Shown: positions 16,447 to 25,553 of the stretch, one piece after another | Position numbering within the stretch: position 1 is the first letter of the stretch | How the letters are laid out: every line of letters starts with the position of its first letter | From: DATKDU01 sp035512595 | GTDB lineage: Bacteria; Planctomycetota; Planctomycetia; Pirellulales; Pirellulaceae | DNA length: 41,122 bases | Direction: 5' to 3' | NCBI GenBank assembly: GCA_035512595.1 | Contig: DATKDU010000098.1 | Coordinates: 1-41,122, forward strand | The notes under the pieces: generated by a model | Seen by the model: only the letters and a program-made list of their open reading frames with translations | Told to the model about the DNA's origin: nothing | Database searches by the model: none | Position numbers and translations under genes: made by a program

Positions 16447-18189
16447 ATGACCGAGCCCGGCAAGCCGAGTCCAGTTGAAGGCCTCAAGGAGCAGAGTCAA
16501 TTCCTACGCGGCACCATGCCTGAGGAATTGCGGGACGACAACGACCATTTCGGCAAGACCAGCGAGACGCTGCTCAAGTTCCACGGCACGTATCAGCAGG
16601 ACGACCGGGACGAGCGGGGCACCGCCGGCGTGAATGCCGAGGGGAAGAAGAACAAGTCCTACATTTTCATGGTGCGGACCAAGATCCCCGGCGGCAAGCT
16701 GACCAGCGAGCAGCTCTTGTCGGAGATTGACCTCGGCGATGAAGTTGGCAATACGACGCTGCGGATCACTTCGCGGCAGGGGCTTCAGCTTCACGGCGTC
16801 GTCAAGCAGAACCTGAAGCAGTCGATTGCCCGGATCAATGAGATTCAGCTTTCGACCCTCGGCGCCTGCGGTGACGTGAACCGCAACGTGATGTGCTGCC
16901 CGGCGCCCTATGCCAATCCGATCTACCGCCAGACGCAGGCACTGGCGGATCAGCTTGCGGCGCACTTCGCGCCGCGGACCAAGGCGTACCACGAGTTGTG
17001 GTTGACCGATACCTCGACCGGCGAGCAGACCAGGGCCGGAGGAGGAGAAGCGGACGGCTTCGACGTCGAGCCGATTTACGGCAAGTTCTATATGCCTCGG
17101 AAGTTCAAGATGGCGATCGGCTACACGTTCGACAACTGCGTCGATGTGTACGCCAACGATTTGGGGCTGCTCGCGATCACCGAAGGGGACAAGATCATCG
17201 GCTACAACGTCCTGGCCGGGGGCGGCATGGGTCGCACGCCGAGTGCCGCCAAGACGTTTCCCGCCGTGGCGAAGCGGCTGACCTTTGCCACGCCCGAGCA
17301 GGTGCTCGCCGTCGTGGAAGCGGTCTTCAAGGTGCAGCGCGACTTCGGCAATCGCGAAGACCGCAAGCTCGCGCGGCTCAAGTACGTCATCGCCAACTGG
17401 GGCATCGACAAATTCAAGGCCCAGGTCGAGGAATATTACGGCGGCAGCCTCCCCGATCCGCACCCGGCCGACGTCGAGGGCTTCAACGACCACATGGGCT
17501 GGGACGAACAGGGGGACGGCAAGTGGTTCTATGGCCTGAACGTCGAGAACGGCCGGATCAAAGACAGCGAATCGATGCAGCTCAAGACGGCAATTCGCGA
17601 AGTCTGCCATAGCTTGAGCCCCGGCATTCGTCTGACGAGCCACCAGAGCATCCTGTTGACGGACATTGCTTCGCAGGATCGCACGCGGCTGGAGAGCATC
17701 CTCAAGAAGCACGGCGTGAAGCTGAGCGAGGAGATTTCCAACGTCCGCCGCTACAGCATGGCGTGCGTCGCCTGGCCGACCTGCGGCCTGTCGATCACCG
17801 AAGCCGAGCGGGCTTTGCCGGGGCTGCTCGATCAATTGGAAGTTGAGATCAATCGCCTGGGCCTGGCGGGTGAACGCTTTACGGTCCGCATGACCGGCTG
17901 CCCCAACGGCTGCGCCCGGCCCTACAACTGCGATATCGGCCTCGTCGGCCGGGCCCGCGGCAAATACACGATTTTTCTGGGCGGCCGGCTGCTCGGCGAC
18001 CGGCTGAACTTCGAATACAAGGATATGGTCCCCGAGGAGGACGTCATCGGCACGATCGCACCGGCTTTGGCCTTTTACAAATCGGCCCGCGACAACGGTG
18101 AAACGTTCGGCGATTTCTGCCTGCGGCAAGGGAAGGAGGCCCTGCTGGCCCGGGCCGACGAATATGCCTCGGTCCTGGCGGCGCGGTAG
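16447..18189 (+). CDS. cysI: Assimilatory sulfite reductase, siroheme/4Fe-4S subunit
   Basis: The 580-residue protein opens with FLRGTMPEEL and LLKFHGTYQQDDRDER, typical of the CysI hemoprotein group. TLRITSRQGLQLHGV and YMPRKFKMAIG carry the Arg and Lys that bind the anion, and CVAWPTCGLS plus TGCPNGCARPYNC give the four cysteines for the 4Fe-4S cluster linked to siroheme. It reduces sulfite to sulfide with six electrons for cysteine synthesis. No CysJ flavoprotein is in the window, so ferredoxin may be the donor; nitrite reductase is the main alternative but the N-terminal block favours sulfite. It has its own promoter with a dyad, suggesting sulfur-dependent control. The next gene begins 73 bases downstream. 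Confidence 0.88.
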   Translation: MTEPGKPSPVEGLKEQSQFLRGTMPEELRDDNDHFGKTSETLLKFHGTYQQDDRDERGTAGVNAEGKKNKSYIFMVRTKIPGGKLTSEQLLSEIDLGDEVGNTTLRITSRQGLQLHGVVKQNLKQSIARINEIQLSTLGACGDVNRNVMCCPAPYANPIYRQTQALADQLAAHFAPRTKAYHELWLTDTSTGEQTRAGGGEADGFDVEPIYGKFYMPRKFKMAIGYTFDNCVDVYANDLGLLAITEGDKIIGYNVLAGGGMGRTPSAAKTFPAVAKRLTFATPEQVLAVVEAVFKVQRDFGNREDRKLARLKYVIANWGIDKFKAQVEEYYGGSLPDPHPADVEGFNDHMGWDEQGDGKWFYGLNVENGRIKDSESMQLKTAIREVCHSLSPGIRLTSHQSILLTDIASQDRTRLESILKKHGVKLSEEISNVRRYSMACVAWPTCGLSITEAERALPGLLDQLEVEINRLGLAGERFTVRMTGCPNGCARPYNCDIGLVGRARGKYTIFLGGRLLGDRLNFEYKDMVPEEDVIGTIAPALAFYKSARDNGETFGDFCLRQGKEALLARADEYASVLAAR

Positions 18190-18262
18190 AATAGTGTGTT
18201 CAACCATTCCGTGGGCAGGGGCCGTTTTGGAACCACCGTCCGCAGGCCAGAAAGGGACACTG

Positions 18263-19501
18263 ATGTCCGCCACCTTGATGCTTCGCCGCCTGGCGCCAAT
18301 CGCCGCCGGTCTGCTCGCAGCGTCCCTGGCCTGCGCTCAGGAAGCACCCCCGCCGCCGGGTGGCAATCCGGCCTCCTCTGCGGCCAAGCCGCGCGATCCC
18401 CCCTCGGCAGAAACGATCGCCCGCTGGATCGTCGAGCTTGATTCGGACGTTTTTGACAATCGCGAGAACGCGACGCTCAAGCTGGTCGAAGCTGGCGCTC
18501 CGGCTGTCGAGCCGATCAAGAAAGTCCTGCAGACGAGCGGCAGCCTGGAGGTGACGACTCGCGCCTTGCACGCGCTCCGCGAGCTGGCGCTGTCTGTCGA
18601 TCTGGAAGTGCAGGAAGCGGCACGCGCCGCACTGGAAGAGCTGGCCCGCGAACCGACGTCGATCGGCCGCCGCTCCGAAGCGGCAATTGCCTGGCTCAAC
18701 GATCAGCGCTCCACGCAGACGATCGAGGCCCTGGAAAAACTGGGGGCCATCGTGAACAAGACCGAGGACCTGGCCGAGCTCGGTGTCGCCGAGGACATCG
18801 ACGGCATTCAGATCGACGACTCCTGGCGCGGCACGGAGCGGGATTTTCGCCGCCTGAAGTGGCTGCGGGACGTGGACAAGCTGGTTCTCGTCGGGGAAAA
18901 GATCGACGATACGATCATGCCGCACGTCGCCGCCATGTCGGGACTGAAGCAACTGCACCTTTACCGCACGAAGATTAGCGAGCAAGGGCTGGCGGCACTC
19001 ACCTCGCTCGAGTCGCTGAGCGAAATGGGCATTTACTATTCGCCCGTTGGCGACGGTGTCATCGACTCGCTCAAGAAGATGAAGGGGTTGTCCGGCGTCA
19101 AGCTGTACGGGACCAAGATCAGCCTTTCGAAGGAAGAATTGGCGGCCGCTCTTGACCTCGACCGGCTCGATTACCGCCGCGGAGCCTTTCTCGGCGTGAG
19201 CTGCCAGACGCTCGGTCAGCAATGCGAGCTGGCGACTGTCCATCCCGATAGCCCGGCGGAGAAAGCCGGCCTGCGGGCTGGCGACACGATCGTCACCTTC
19301 GCAGGGAAGAACGTTGCCGACTTCGATAGCCTCACCGACGTCATCGCGAAGTACGGCGTGGACGACGTGGTGGAAGTCGTCTATATCCGCCTCACCATCG
19401 ACGAGAACGGCAACCACAGCCGCGAGCAATCGCTGACCTGCAAGGTCACGCTTGGCGAGTGGGCCGTCGATCTCGTCCAGCGACAGCCGATAAGACCGTA
19501 G
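18263..19501 (+). CDS. Secreted protein with HEAT-like, leucine-rich and PDZ regions
   Basis: The 412-residue protein starts at ATG 18263 with a signal peptide (RRLAPIAAGLLAASLACAQ); cleavage after ACA is likely, and a lipoprotein reading at the Cys is weaker. A Pro-rich linker is followed by HEAT-like helices (about 40-145; ALHALRELALSVDLEVQEAA). Leucine-rich, LRR-like repeats follow (about 165-290; LKQLHLYRTKISEQGLAAL). A C-terminal PDZ domain (about 310-400) contains LGVSCQTLGQQC and SPAEKAGLRAGDTIV. No protease triad is present. It is probably a binding or scaffold protein outside the cytoplasm. Its role beside sulfite reductase is not clear. Confidence 0.75.
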   Translation: MSATLMLRRLAPIAAGLLAASLACAQEAPPPPGGNPASSAAKPRDPPSAETIARWIVELDSDVFDNRENATLKLVEAGAPAVEPIKKVLQTSGSLEVTTRALHALRELALSVDLEVQEAARAALEELAREPTSIGRRSEAAIAWLNDQRSTQTIEALEKLGAIVNKTEDLAELGVAEDIDGIQIDDSWRGTERDFRRLKWLRDVDKLVLVGEKIDDTIMPHVAAMSGLKQLHLYRTKISEQGLAALTSLESLSEMGIYYSPVGDGVIDSLKKMKGLSGVKLYGTKISLSKEELAAALDLDRLDYRRGAFLGVSCQTLGQQCELATVHPDSPAEKAGLRAGDTIVTFAGKNVADFDSLTDVIAKYGVDDVVEVVYIRLTIDENGNHSREQSLTCKVTLGEWAVDLVQRQPIRP

Positions 19502-19595
19502 CGGCCAGAGCGAATACTCTCTAGCGGACCAATCGGCCCGCAAATTGCACCTTGGGTGGTCATCGTTTGTTTCCCCGTCAAGTTGGCAACGAACT

Positions 19596-20297
19596 ATGCC
19601 GTTTCCATTCCTTTTCGATCCGGTTTACCTGCTCTTCCTGGCGCCCGCGCTGCTGCTGGCGCTCATCGCCCAGGGCTGGGTCAGCTCGGCCTATGCGCGG
19701 GCCAGCCAGCAAGGGGCCAGCTATAGCGGTGCCGCTGTCGCCCGCTATCTGCTCGATCAGGCGGGGCTTCAGAAAGTGCTCATTGAAGAAGTGCCGGGCC
19801 ATTTGAGCGATCATTACGATCCCCGCGACGACGTGGTGCGGCTCTCCAGCGAAGTCTTTCACGGACGAACCCTGGCGGCGGTCGGCATTGCCGCCCATGA
19901 AATCGGTCACGTGCTCCAGCGGCACTTGGGCTATCTGCCGTTCTCGCTCCGCAGCATCGCGGTGCCGGCGGCGAGCTTTGGCAGCGGTATTGGATTCGTC
20001 CTGCTGCTGGTGGGCCTGGTCCTACAGTTCCCGCCGCTGCAAATTCTCGGCATCGTGCTGTTCAGCGGGGTGGTCGTGTTCCAGCTCGTCAACCTGCCGG
20101 TGGAGTTCAACGCCAGCTCGCGGGCCAAGGCCATGCTGATCGAGCACGGCATCGTCCACCAGCATGACATGGGGGCCGTGAACAGCGTGCTCAATGCCGC
20201 CGCGTTGACCTACGTGGCGGCTACGCTCCAGGCGATCATGACGCTCCTGTACTACGTGTCGCTCGTGATGGGGCGGCGGTCGCACAGCGAAGAGTAA
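19596..20297 (+). CDS. Membrane zinc metallopeptidase (YugP/Zn_peptidase_2 type)
   Basis: The 233-residue protein begins with a membrane helix (YLLFLAPALLLALIAQGWV). HEIGH at residues 102-106, in AAHEIGHVLQRHLG, is the HEXXH zinc site, and two more hydrophobic helices follow (about 130-175). NLPVEFNASSRAK near residue 165 holds the conserved Glu/Asn region that gives the third ligand in the family. The last helix is near 210. The length agrees with neutral zinc metallopeptidases of PF04298. Start at ATG 19596 fits the family; the frame is open 51 bases further upstream but without a membrane-type start. Substrate unknown. Confidence 0.88.
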   Translation: MPFPFLFDPVYLLFLAPALLLALIAQGWVSSAYARASQQGASYSGAAVARYLLDQAGLQKVLIEEVPGHLSDHYDPRDDVVRLSSEVFHGRTLAAVGIAAHEIGHVLQRHLGYLPFSLRSIAVPAASFGSGIGFVLLLVGLVLQFPPLQILGIVLFSGVVVFQLVNLPVEFNASSRAKAMLIEHGIVHQHDMGAVNSVLNAAALTYVAATLQAIMTLLYYVSLVMGRRSHSEE

Positions 20298-20357
20298 CCA
20301 GCGGCACCTGCGAACGCTGCAGAGCAGGACGACCTCGCTCTGCTATAGTGGTGCGCT

Positions 20358-22688
20358 ATGTCTGGAGGAACAGAGCGCATCATCGGCTGGCTGGTGAGAT
20401 GGCGGCAGTTCCTGCTGGTCTTGGGGGTGCTCCTGGCGATTGCCGCCTGGTTTCCCGCGCGGCAGATGAAGTTCGACCGCAGCATTGAGAACATGTTTGC
20501 GGCCGACGATCCGCTCCTGGCTCCTTATCGCCGGCTCAAAGCGCAGTTCGGCGGCAATGAAGTCGTCCTCGCCGTGTATCGCGACGAGGAGTTGCTGGCC
20601 GCCGATGGCCGCGGCATTCGCCGGTTGTCCGAAGTCTCCAGGCGCGTGAAGAAGGTCCCTGGCGTCAAGGACGCGCTCAGCCTGGCGGAGGTCAATGGAC
20701 TGCTGGAGAGCCTGGCCAAGCTGCGGCGGATCGGCAGCGTGCTGGGCTTCGGCGCGAAGGAGGAGTGGAAAGGGCCGGCCATTCTGAACCCGCGCGACGA
20801 GCTGGCGGCTGCTTATCGCGAGTTGTTTGCGGGCTACACGCACAGCCGCGATGGTCAGACGGTCGCCGTCGCGGTGATGCTCGAGCCGCACGGCGACGCA
20901 GCAAATGCCTCCGTCGAAACTTCACGCCGGGACACGATCGAGAAGCTGCAGGGAATCGTGGAAGCGTTGCCCGACGGACTTGCGCCAGGCGTGCTGGCCG
21001 GCGAGCCGGTGATGGTCACGGAGGGGTTCAAGCTGCTGGAGGACGATGGGCGGCGGCTTGGCTGGTGGTCCACCATTCTGCTGGGCCTGGTCATTCTGGT
21101 CAGTTTTCGCAACTTGCGGTGGCTGGTCGTTCCCATCGCACTGGTGCAGTGGGCCATTCTGACGACGCAAGCGGCGCTCGTCGTGGCCCAGCTCAAGCTG
21201 TCGATGGTCAGCTCGATGCTCACCGCCATTGTCACCGTCGTCGGCGTCGCCACGGTCATTCACCTGATTGTCCATTACCGCGAGCTGAGTGCCGCAGGGG
21301 CTGCACCGATCGATGCTTTCCGCCGCGCGGCTGTCTTGCTGGCATGGCCGATTGCCGGCGCGATAGTCACCGACTGTGCCGGGTTTGGATCGCTGTGGTT
21401 TGCCAGCGTCGGTCCCGTGCAAGACTTCGGTTTGATGATGGTCGCCGGTTCGCTCATGGTTCTGGTCGGCGTCACGCTGCTGGTTCCCGGACTGACGCTG
21501 GCGGGCGCTGGCGCAACCCAGCCGCACAAGCCGACGTGGGCCGAAGGGCAGCTCGATGTGGGCTTGTCGCGACTCGTGGAAGGGGTGCAGCGCCAGCCGT
21601 GGCTCACCGGCGTCACCAGCTTGCTCGTATGCGCACTGGCTGCCGCCGGTAGCGCCCGCCTGGAGGTCGAGACCGATTTCACGCGCAATTTCCGCACCGG
21701 CAGCCGGATTGTCGCCTGGTACGAGTACGTCGAGACACGGCTTGGCGGGGCAGGCGTATGGGACGTGCTCATTCCCGCTCCTGGGCCACTCGATGAAGCG
21801 TACCTCGACCGCGTTCGCCGCCTGGAAACGAAGCTGCGGGAGGTTCGCATTCCGGCCCATGCCGGCGAACCATCCTTGACCAAGGTGATCAGCCTGGTCG
21901 ATGCGCTTGATGCGGGGCGCGAGGACCGCACGCTGGGGGCCATTCCGACCGAGATTCGCGTCCTGGGGATGACGAACGAAATGCCGGCGTTCATGGGGGC
22001 GCTGCAAGGGCGGGACGAAAGCGGCCGCCGCTGGCTGCGGATCATGCTTCGCGCCCGCGAGCGCCAGCCGGCCGAGCAGAAGCGGGAGCTGATCGACACG
22101 GTCACGCGGCTGGCTCGCGAAGAATTTCCGGCCGGCGCCGATCAGCCGGGTGCCGAAGTGACCGGTTTCTTCGTCCTGCTCACGCGGCTGATCGAGAGCA
22201 TGCTCCGCGATCAGTGGACGACCTTCGGCATCGCCACCGGGGCGATCTTCGTCATGCTGTGGATTGGCTTTCGCCGGCTCTCCTGGGCCCTGATCGGCCT
22301 GATTCCCAACGCGCTGCCGATCTTCGCCGTGATGGGGGTGATGGGCTGGATTGGGCTCAAGATCAACATGGGTGCGGCCATGATTGCCGCCGTCTCGATG
22401 GGGCTGTCGGTGGACAGCTCGATCCATTACTTCGCGGCATTCCGGCGGCAGCGCGCCGCGGGACGATCGGTGCGGGAGTCGCTCGATACGGTCCAGAAAA
22501 GCGTGGGCCGGGCGATGATCGTCTCGACGCTGGCACTGATCGTCGGCTTTGCCGTGCTCTGCAACAGCGAATTCGTGCCGACGATCTATTTCGGCGCGCT
22601 GGTGAGTTTGGCGATGCTCGGCGGGATGGCGGGGAATCTGATCGTGCTGCCGCTGCTGCTATCGCTTACCGAAGAGAATCGGACTTGA
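20358..22688 (+). CDS. RND superfamily exporter (MMPL/hopanoid-transporter type)
   Basis: The 776-residue protein has the twofold RND layout: a first membrane helix (about 16-30), a large extracytoplasmic loop (about 35-225), a block of five or six helices (about 230-370), then helix 7 (about 400-420), a second loop and the final helix block (about 620-770). The Asp residues in VTDCAGFGSLWFA and SMGLSVDSSIHYFAAFRR fit the sites used for proton coupling. At this size and with short loops it belongs to the MMPL/HpnN-like group, which moves lipids or other hydrophobic molecules, rather than AcrB-type drug pumps. No membrane-fusion protein or outer-membrane gene is adjacent. Its end overlaps the convergent BON gene by 23 bases. 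Confidence 0.87.
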   Translation: MSGGTERIIGWLVRWRQFLLVLGVLLAIAAWFPARQMKFDRSIENMFAADDPLLAPYRRLKAQFGGNEVVLAVYRDEELLAADGRGIRRLSEVSRRVKKVPGVKDALSLAEVNGLLESLAKLRRIGSVLGFGAKEEWKGPAILNPRDELAAAYRELFAGYTHSRDGQTVAVAVMLEPHGDAANASVETSRRDTIEKLQGIVEALPDGLAPGVLAGEPVMVTEGFKLLEDDGRRLGWWSTILLGLVILVSFRNLRWLVVPIALVQWAILTTQAALVVAQLKLSMVSSMLTAIVTVVGVATVIHLIVHYRELSAAGAAPIDAFRRAAVLLAWPIAGAIVTDCAGFGSLWFASVGPVQDFGLMMVAGSLMVLVGVTLLVPGLTLAGAGATQPHKPTWAEGQLDVGLSRLVEGVQRQPWLTGVTSLLVCALAAAGSARLEVETDFTRNFRTGSRIVAWYEYVETRLGGAGVWDVLIPAPGPLDEAYLDRVRRLETKLREVRIPAHAGEPSLTKVISLVDALDAGREDRTLGAIPTEIRVLGMTNEMPAFMGALQGRDESGRRWLRIMLRARERQPAEQKRELIDTVTRLAREEFPAGADQPGAEVTGFFVLLTRLIESMLRDQWTTFGIATGAIFVMLWIGFRRLSWALIGLIPNALPIFAVMGVMGWIGLKINMGAAMIAAVSMGLSVDSSIHYFAAFRRQRAAGRSVRESLDTVQKSVGRAMIVSTLALIVGFAVLCNSEFVPTIYFGALVSLAMLGGMAGNLIVLPLLLSLTEENRT

Positions 22689-23841
22689 GGCCCGTTTTTT
22701 GCAGTTCGACTTGGATCTTGCGCCCCAGCTCCTTTTCCAAATCGGAAACTGACTTCTGGGCGATCTGCCGCTCTTCTTGATCGACAAAATCGTCCTCCAG
22801 GATTACGAGGATCGTCTCCTGCGAAATCTTCACGTCGATGACGCTGATGCCGACACGGCGCGTGAAGTAATTGCGTACGTAGATTTCGACGTCGGCGTCG
22901 TCCAAAGAGGCGGCTTCCTGCCCCTTGGGGCTCGGATCAACGGAGAGATTATCGATCACGTACTCGACCCCTTCCACGGCGTCCGACTTGACGACCGCCA
23001 GCACCTTTTGCTGGTTTGACTGCACGCTGCCGCGGAGCCAGATGACGTCGTAATCTGCCTGGACGACGATGGCCACGTCGATCAGCCGTTTGTCTTGTCG
23101 CAAAGTCAGAGCCACCTGCTCCGCCAGTTTGCGATCTTGGCGTGGGGTGTCCTTGTCAACCGTAATGGCGACTTTCGGGCCAGGGTCGGCCGCAACGGCC
23201 TTGGCGTCCTCGACGCCGGCGGTGGCCGGCGTCTCCGGTTTGGAATGGACGCGGACGTTATTGAGTATCGCCAGGCCATGATAGTTCTGGCGAATCAGCC
23301 GGTTCAACTCCAGCTTCTCGTCGTACGTGTTGAGCACCCCCTCGACCAAGATGGTAGGAATGGGATCCACGCGAAAGACGAGATTGATCCGCTTGGAGAA
23401 CTGGGGTAGCGCTTCCGCGATTACGGCGCGGAGTTTATCCAGTTGCTCTTGATCGAGCCCGGTGGGGGCGGCAGCTTGCGGCGCGTCTCCCGTCGTATTC
23501 GTTGCCGCCTCCACTTCCACCGCCTTGACGCGCACGCGATTGGCGACGAACTCCGCCATCTTTCCGGCTTCTCGCGCCGCCAAAATGGAGATTCGCGCGC
23601 GCTGCTGCTCGGTGCCCACCGTTCCCTCCAGCGCCACCACATCTTTCTCCGTTTTAGCCGTGATGGGTTGGGCTCCCACGACACGATCGGCAATGAGCCT
23701 GGCTTGGACTTGCGCGGCAAGTGCCTTGAGCTGCGCGACCGATGGAGCCGGGGCGGGTTCATTGGCCTCTTGAGACAGTGCTGAAGCCGCACAGAATCCC
23801 AGAGCGACGCAGGCGACCACGAAGGATCGAAATGCGGACAT
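22666..23841 (-). CDS. Secreted protein with several BON domains
   Basis: The 391-residue protein has an N-terminal signal peptide (SFVVACVALGFCAASALSQ, cut before EANEPAP). Three or four BON-type alpha/beta repeats follow, with the typical 'V.L.G.V.....A.......V..V..V.N.L' pattern: residues about 40-110 (ALEGTVGTEQQRARI), 125-205 (ILVEGVLNTYDEK), 220-305 (IWLRGSVQSNQQK) and 320-385. BON domains bind phospholipid or cell-envelope surfaces and are known from OsmY and secretin-associated proteins. The last segment, with IYVRNYFTRR and ILEDDFVDQEERQ, resembles secretin-associated BON. It is convergent with the RND gene; a shared role in the envelope is plausible. Confidence 0.8.
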   Translation of the reverse strand: MSAFRSFVVACVALGFCAASALSQEANEPAPAPSVAQLKALAAQVQARLIADRVVGAQPITAKTEKDVVALEGTVGTEQQRARISILAAREAGKMAEFVANRVRVKAVEVEAATNTTGDAPQAAAPTGLDQEQLDKLRAVIAEALPQFSKRINLVFRVDPIPTILVEGVLNTYDEKLELNRLIRQNYHGLAILNNVRVHSKPETPATAGVEDAKAVAADPGPKVAITVDKDTPRQDRKLAEQVALTLRQDKRLIDVAIVVQADYDVIWLRGSVQSNQQKVLAVVKSDAVEGVEYVIDNLSVDPSPKGQEAASLDDADVEIYVRNYFTRRVGISVIDVKISQETILVILEDDFVDQEERQIAQKSVSDLEKELGRKIQVELQKTGLKSDSLR

Positions 23842-24020
23842 GACAGCACCTTTCGAAAAAAGACCGGACCAGTGGCGGCCATATCAACGCAAACGAGGTG
23901 CCAATACTTCATCGGGCACAATGACGCGAGCAATGGGGCGCATTTCCCGGCCCGTCGGCCAGATTGTCGCTGCTTGCGACGGAATGCTGACCGCGCAGCG
24001 ACATAAAGACGCCGAAAGGC

Positions 24021-25529
24021 CTATTCCCCCAACTGTGCTTTCCGCCGCAGAATGTGGTGGTAGTGCTGGGCAAAGCGGTGCGCCTCATCGCGGACGTACT
24101 GAAGCAGCCGCAGGGCGAACGACCGCCGCGAGAGGCGGAGCGAATCGCTCTCCCCGGGAAGGAAGATCTCCTCCTCTTGCTTGGCCAGCGAGAGGAGCGT
24201 CGGCGGCTCGATTCCCTGGTCGCGGAATGCCGCCAGCGCCGCGTTGAGCTGCCCCTTGCCGCCGTCGATCAAGAGAATGTCGGGAAAAACGCTCTGCTCG
24301 TCGGAGAGTGACCGGTAGCGGCGGGCGATCACCTCGTGAATGCTGCGGAAGTCATCAACCCCCTGCACGCCGAGGATCTTGTAGCGGCGATAGCCGGGCT
24401 TGAAGGGCAATCCATCGAGAAACTGCACCACGCTGGCGACCGTCTCGCCACCGCCGAGATGGGCAATATCGACCCCTTCGATCGTCCGCGGCATTTCGTC
24501 CAGCTTGAGGACCTTCTTCAGGCCCGCCAGGCCCCGCTTGGGATCGATGTAAAACACTTCGGGCTGCGCGTGCGTGTCGATCTCGCCGCGGCGATCGAGC
24601 CGCTCGAGCATCTGGATTTCGTCCCGCAGCCGGGCCGCCTGCTCAAACCGCAGTTCCTTGGCCGCCGCCTGCATTTCCTCCCGCATCTGATCGAGCAGTT
24701 GGCGTTTGTTCCCTTCCAGGAACATGATTAGCCGGCGGATGTCCCGTTTGTAGTCCTCCTTGCTGATTCGCAAGTTGCAGGGAGCCGTACACTGGCGAAT
24801 GCTCGCCAGGAGGCACGGCCGGAACCAACGCCAGCGCTCATCGCCGTCGTCGATGTCCAGGCTACACGTGCGAAATTTGAAAATCTTCTGCATCACCTGG
24901 ACCGCGCCGCGCAGCGCCCCGGCACTGGCGAACGGCCCGAACAGCTTGACCCCTTTGTCGCGCGGCTGCCGCGTTACTTCCACCCGCGGAAAATCCTCTC
25001 CCGTCACGATCATCAGGTACGGAAACGTCTTGTCGTCCTTGAGCTCCTTGTTGTGCTTGGGCTGCACGTCCTTGATCAGCCTCGATTCCATCAGAATCGC
25101 ATCGACTTCGCTTTCACACTCAATGAAGTCGGCATCGGCGATTTCGTGAACCCATTGCGTGCGGTATTCGTGCTGGGCACCGACCAGGAAGTAGCTGCCG
25201 GCCCGCGAGCGGAGGCTTTTCGCCTTGCCGATGTAGATTACCCGGCCGGCGGCATCCTTCATCAGGTAGATGCCGGGAGACTTGGGAAACTCGCGGACCT
25301 TCGCGGCGGCGCGGCGAAAGGCAAAGTCACACCCGGCTGCTTCCGCAGCCTCCGTGGTTTCGGAAGGCGGCTGATGAATGATCTCGTCGAGTGCCTTTTC
25401 GACTACCTCGGCGGCTGGCTCGGGGACTTCCAGTGCCGCCGCCTCTTCGAGCGCACCTTCGTCGGTGAGGTCGGCGAGTTCTTCGTCGGCAGGGGGAATG
25501 AGTGGCTGGTCGGATGGGCGATTGGTCAT
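24021..25529 (-). CDS. uvrC: Excinuclease ABC subunit C, lacking the C-terminal HhH domain
   Basis: The 502-residue protein has an acidic N-terminal extension of about 80 residues rich in Glu and Ala. The GIY-YIG nuclease domain (GIYLMKDAAGRVIYIGKAKS) is followed by a UVR helix (AAKELRFEQAARLRDEIQML) and the RNase H-like nuclease domain: GVDIAHLGGG, DILLIDGGKGQLNAAL and RDEAHRFAQHYHH. UvrC cuts on both sides of a DNA lesion in nucleotide excision repair. E. coli UvrC continues for about 70 more residues with two helix-hairpin-helix motifs; here the protein ends soon after the RNase H domain at RRKAQLGE, and no HhH coding follows in any frame. It lies 24 bases after the mnmG stop on the same strand. 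Confidence 0.93.
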   Translation of the reverse strand: MTNRPSDQPLIPPADEELADLTDEGALEEAAALEVPEPAAEVVEKALDEIIHQPPSETTEAAEAAGCDFAFRRAAAKVREFPKSPGIYLMKDAAGRVIYIGKAKSLRSRAGSYFLVGAQHEYRTQWVHEIADADFIECESEVDAILMESRLIKDVQPKHNKELKDDKTFPYLMIVTGEDFPRVEVTRQPRDKGVKLFGPFASAGALRGAVQVMQKIFKFRTCSLDIDDGDERWRWFRPCLLASIRQCTAPCNLRISKEDYKRDIRRLIMFLEGNKRQLLDQMREEMQAAAKELRFEQAARLRDEIQMLERLDRRGEIDTHAQPEVFYIDPKRGLAGLKKVLKLDEMPRTIEGVDIAHLGGGETVASVVQFLDGLPFKPGYRRYKILGVQGVDDFRSIHEVIARRYRSLSDEQSVFPDILLIDGGKGQLNAALAAFRDQGIEPPTLLSLAKQEEEIFLPGESDSLRLSRRSFALRLLQYVRDEAHRFAQHYHHILRRKAQLGE

Positions 25530-25553
25530 GGAGACGGCCCGCTGCGGGGCCGA

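Noticed and set aside
16504..18273. Minus-strand frame of 589 codons opposite sulfite reductase
   Set aside because: Composition effect of the coding strand; no motifs, and the plus strand is a clear siroheme enzyme.
20922..22427. Minus-strand frame of 501 codons opposite the RND transporter
   Set aside because: Its translation is Asp, His, Gln and Arg rich without a recognisable fold; the plus strand has clear transporter features.
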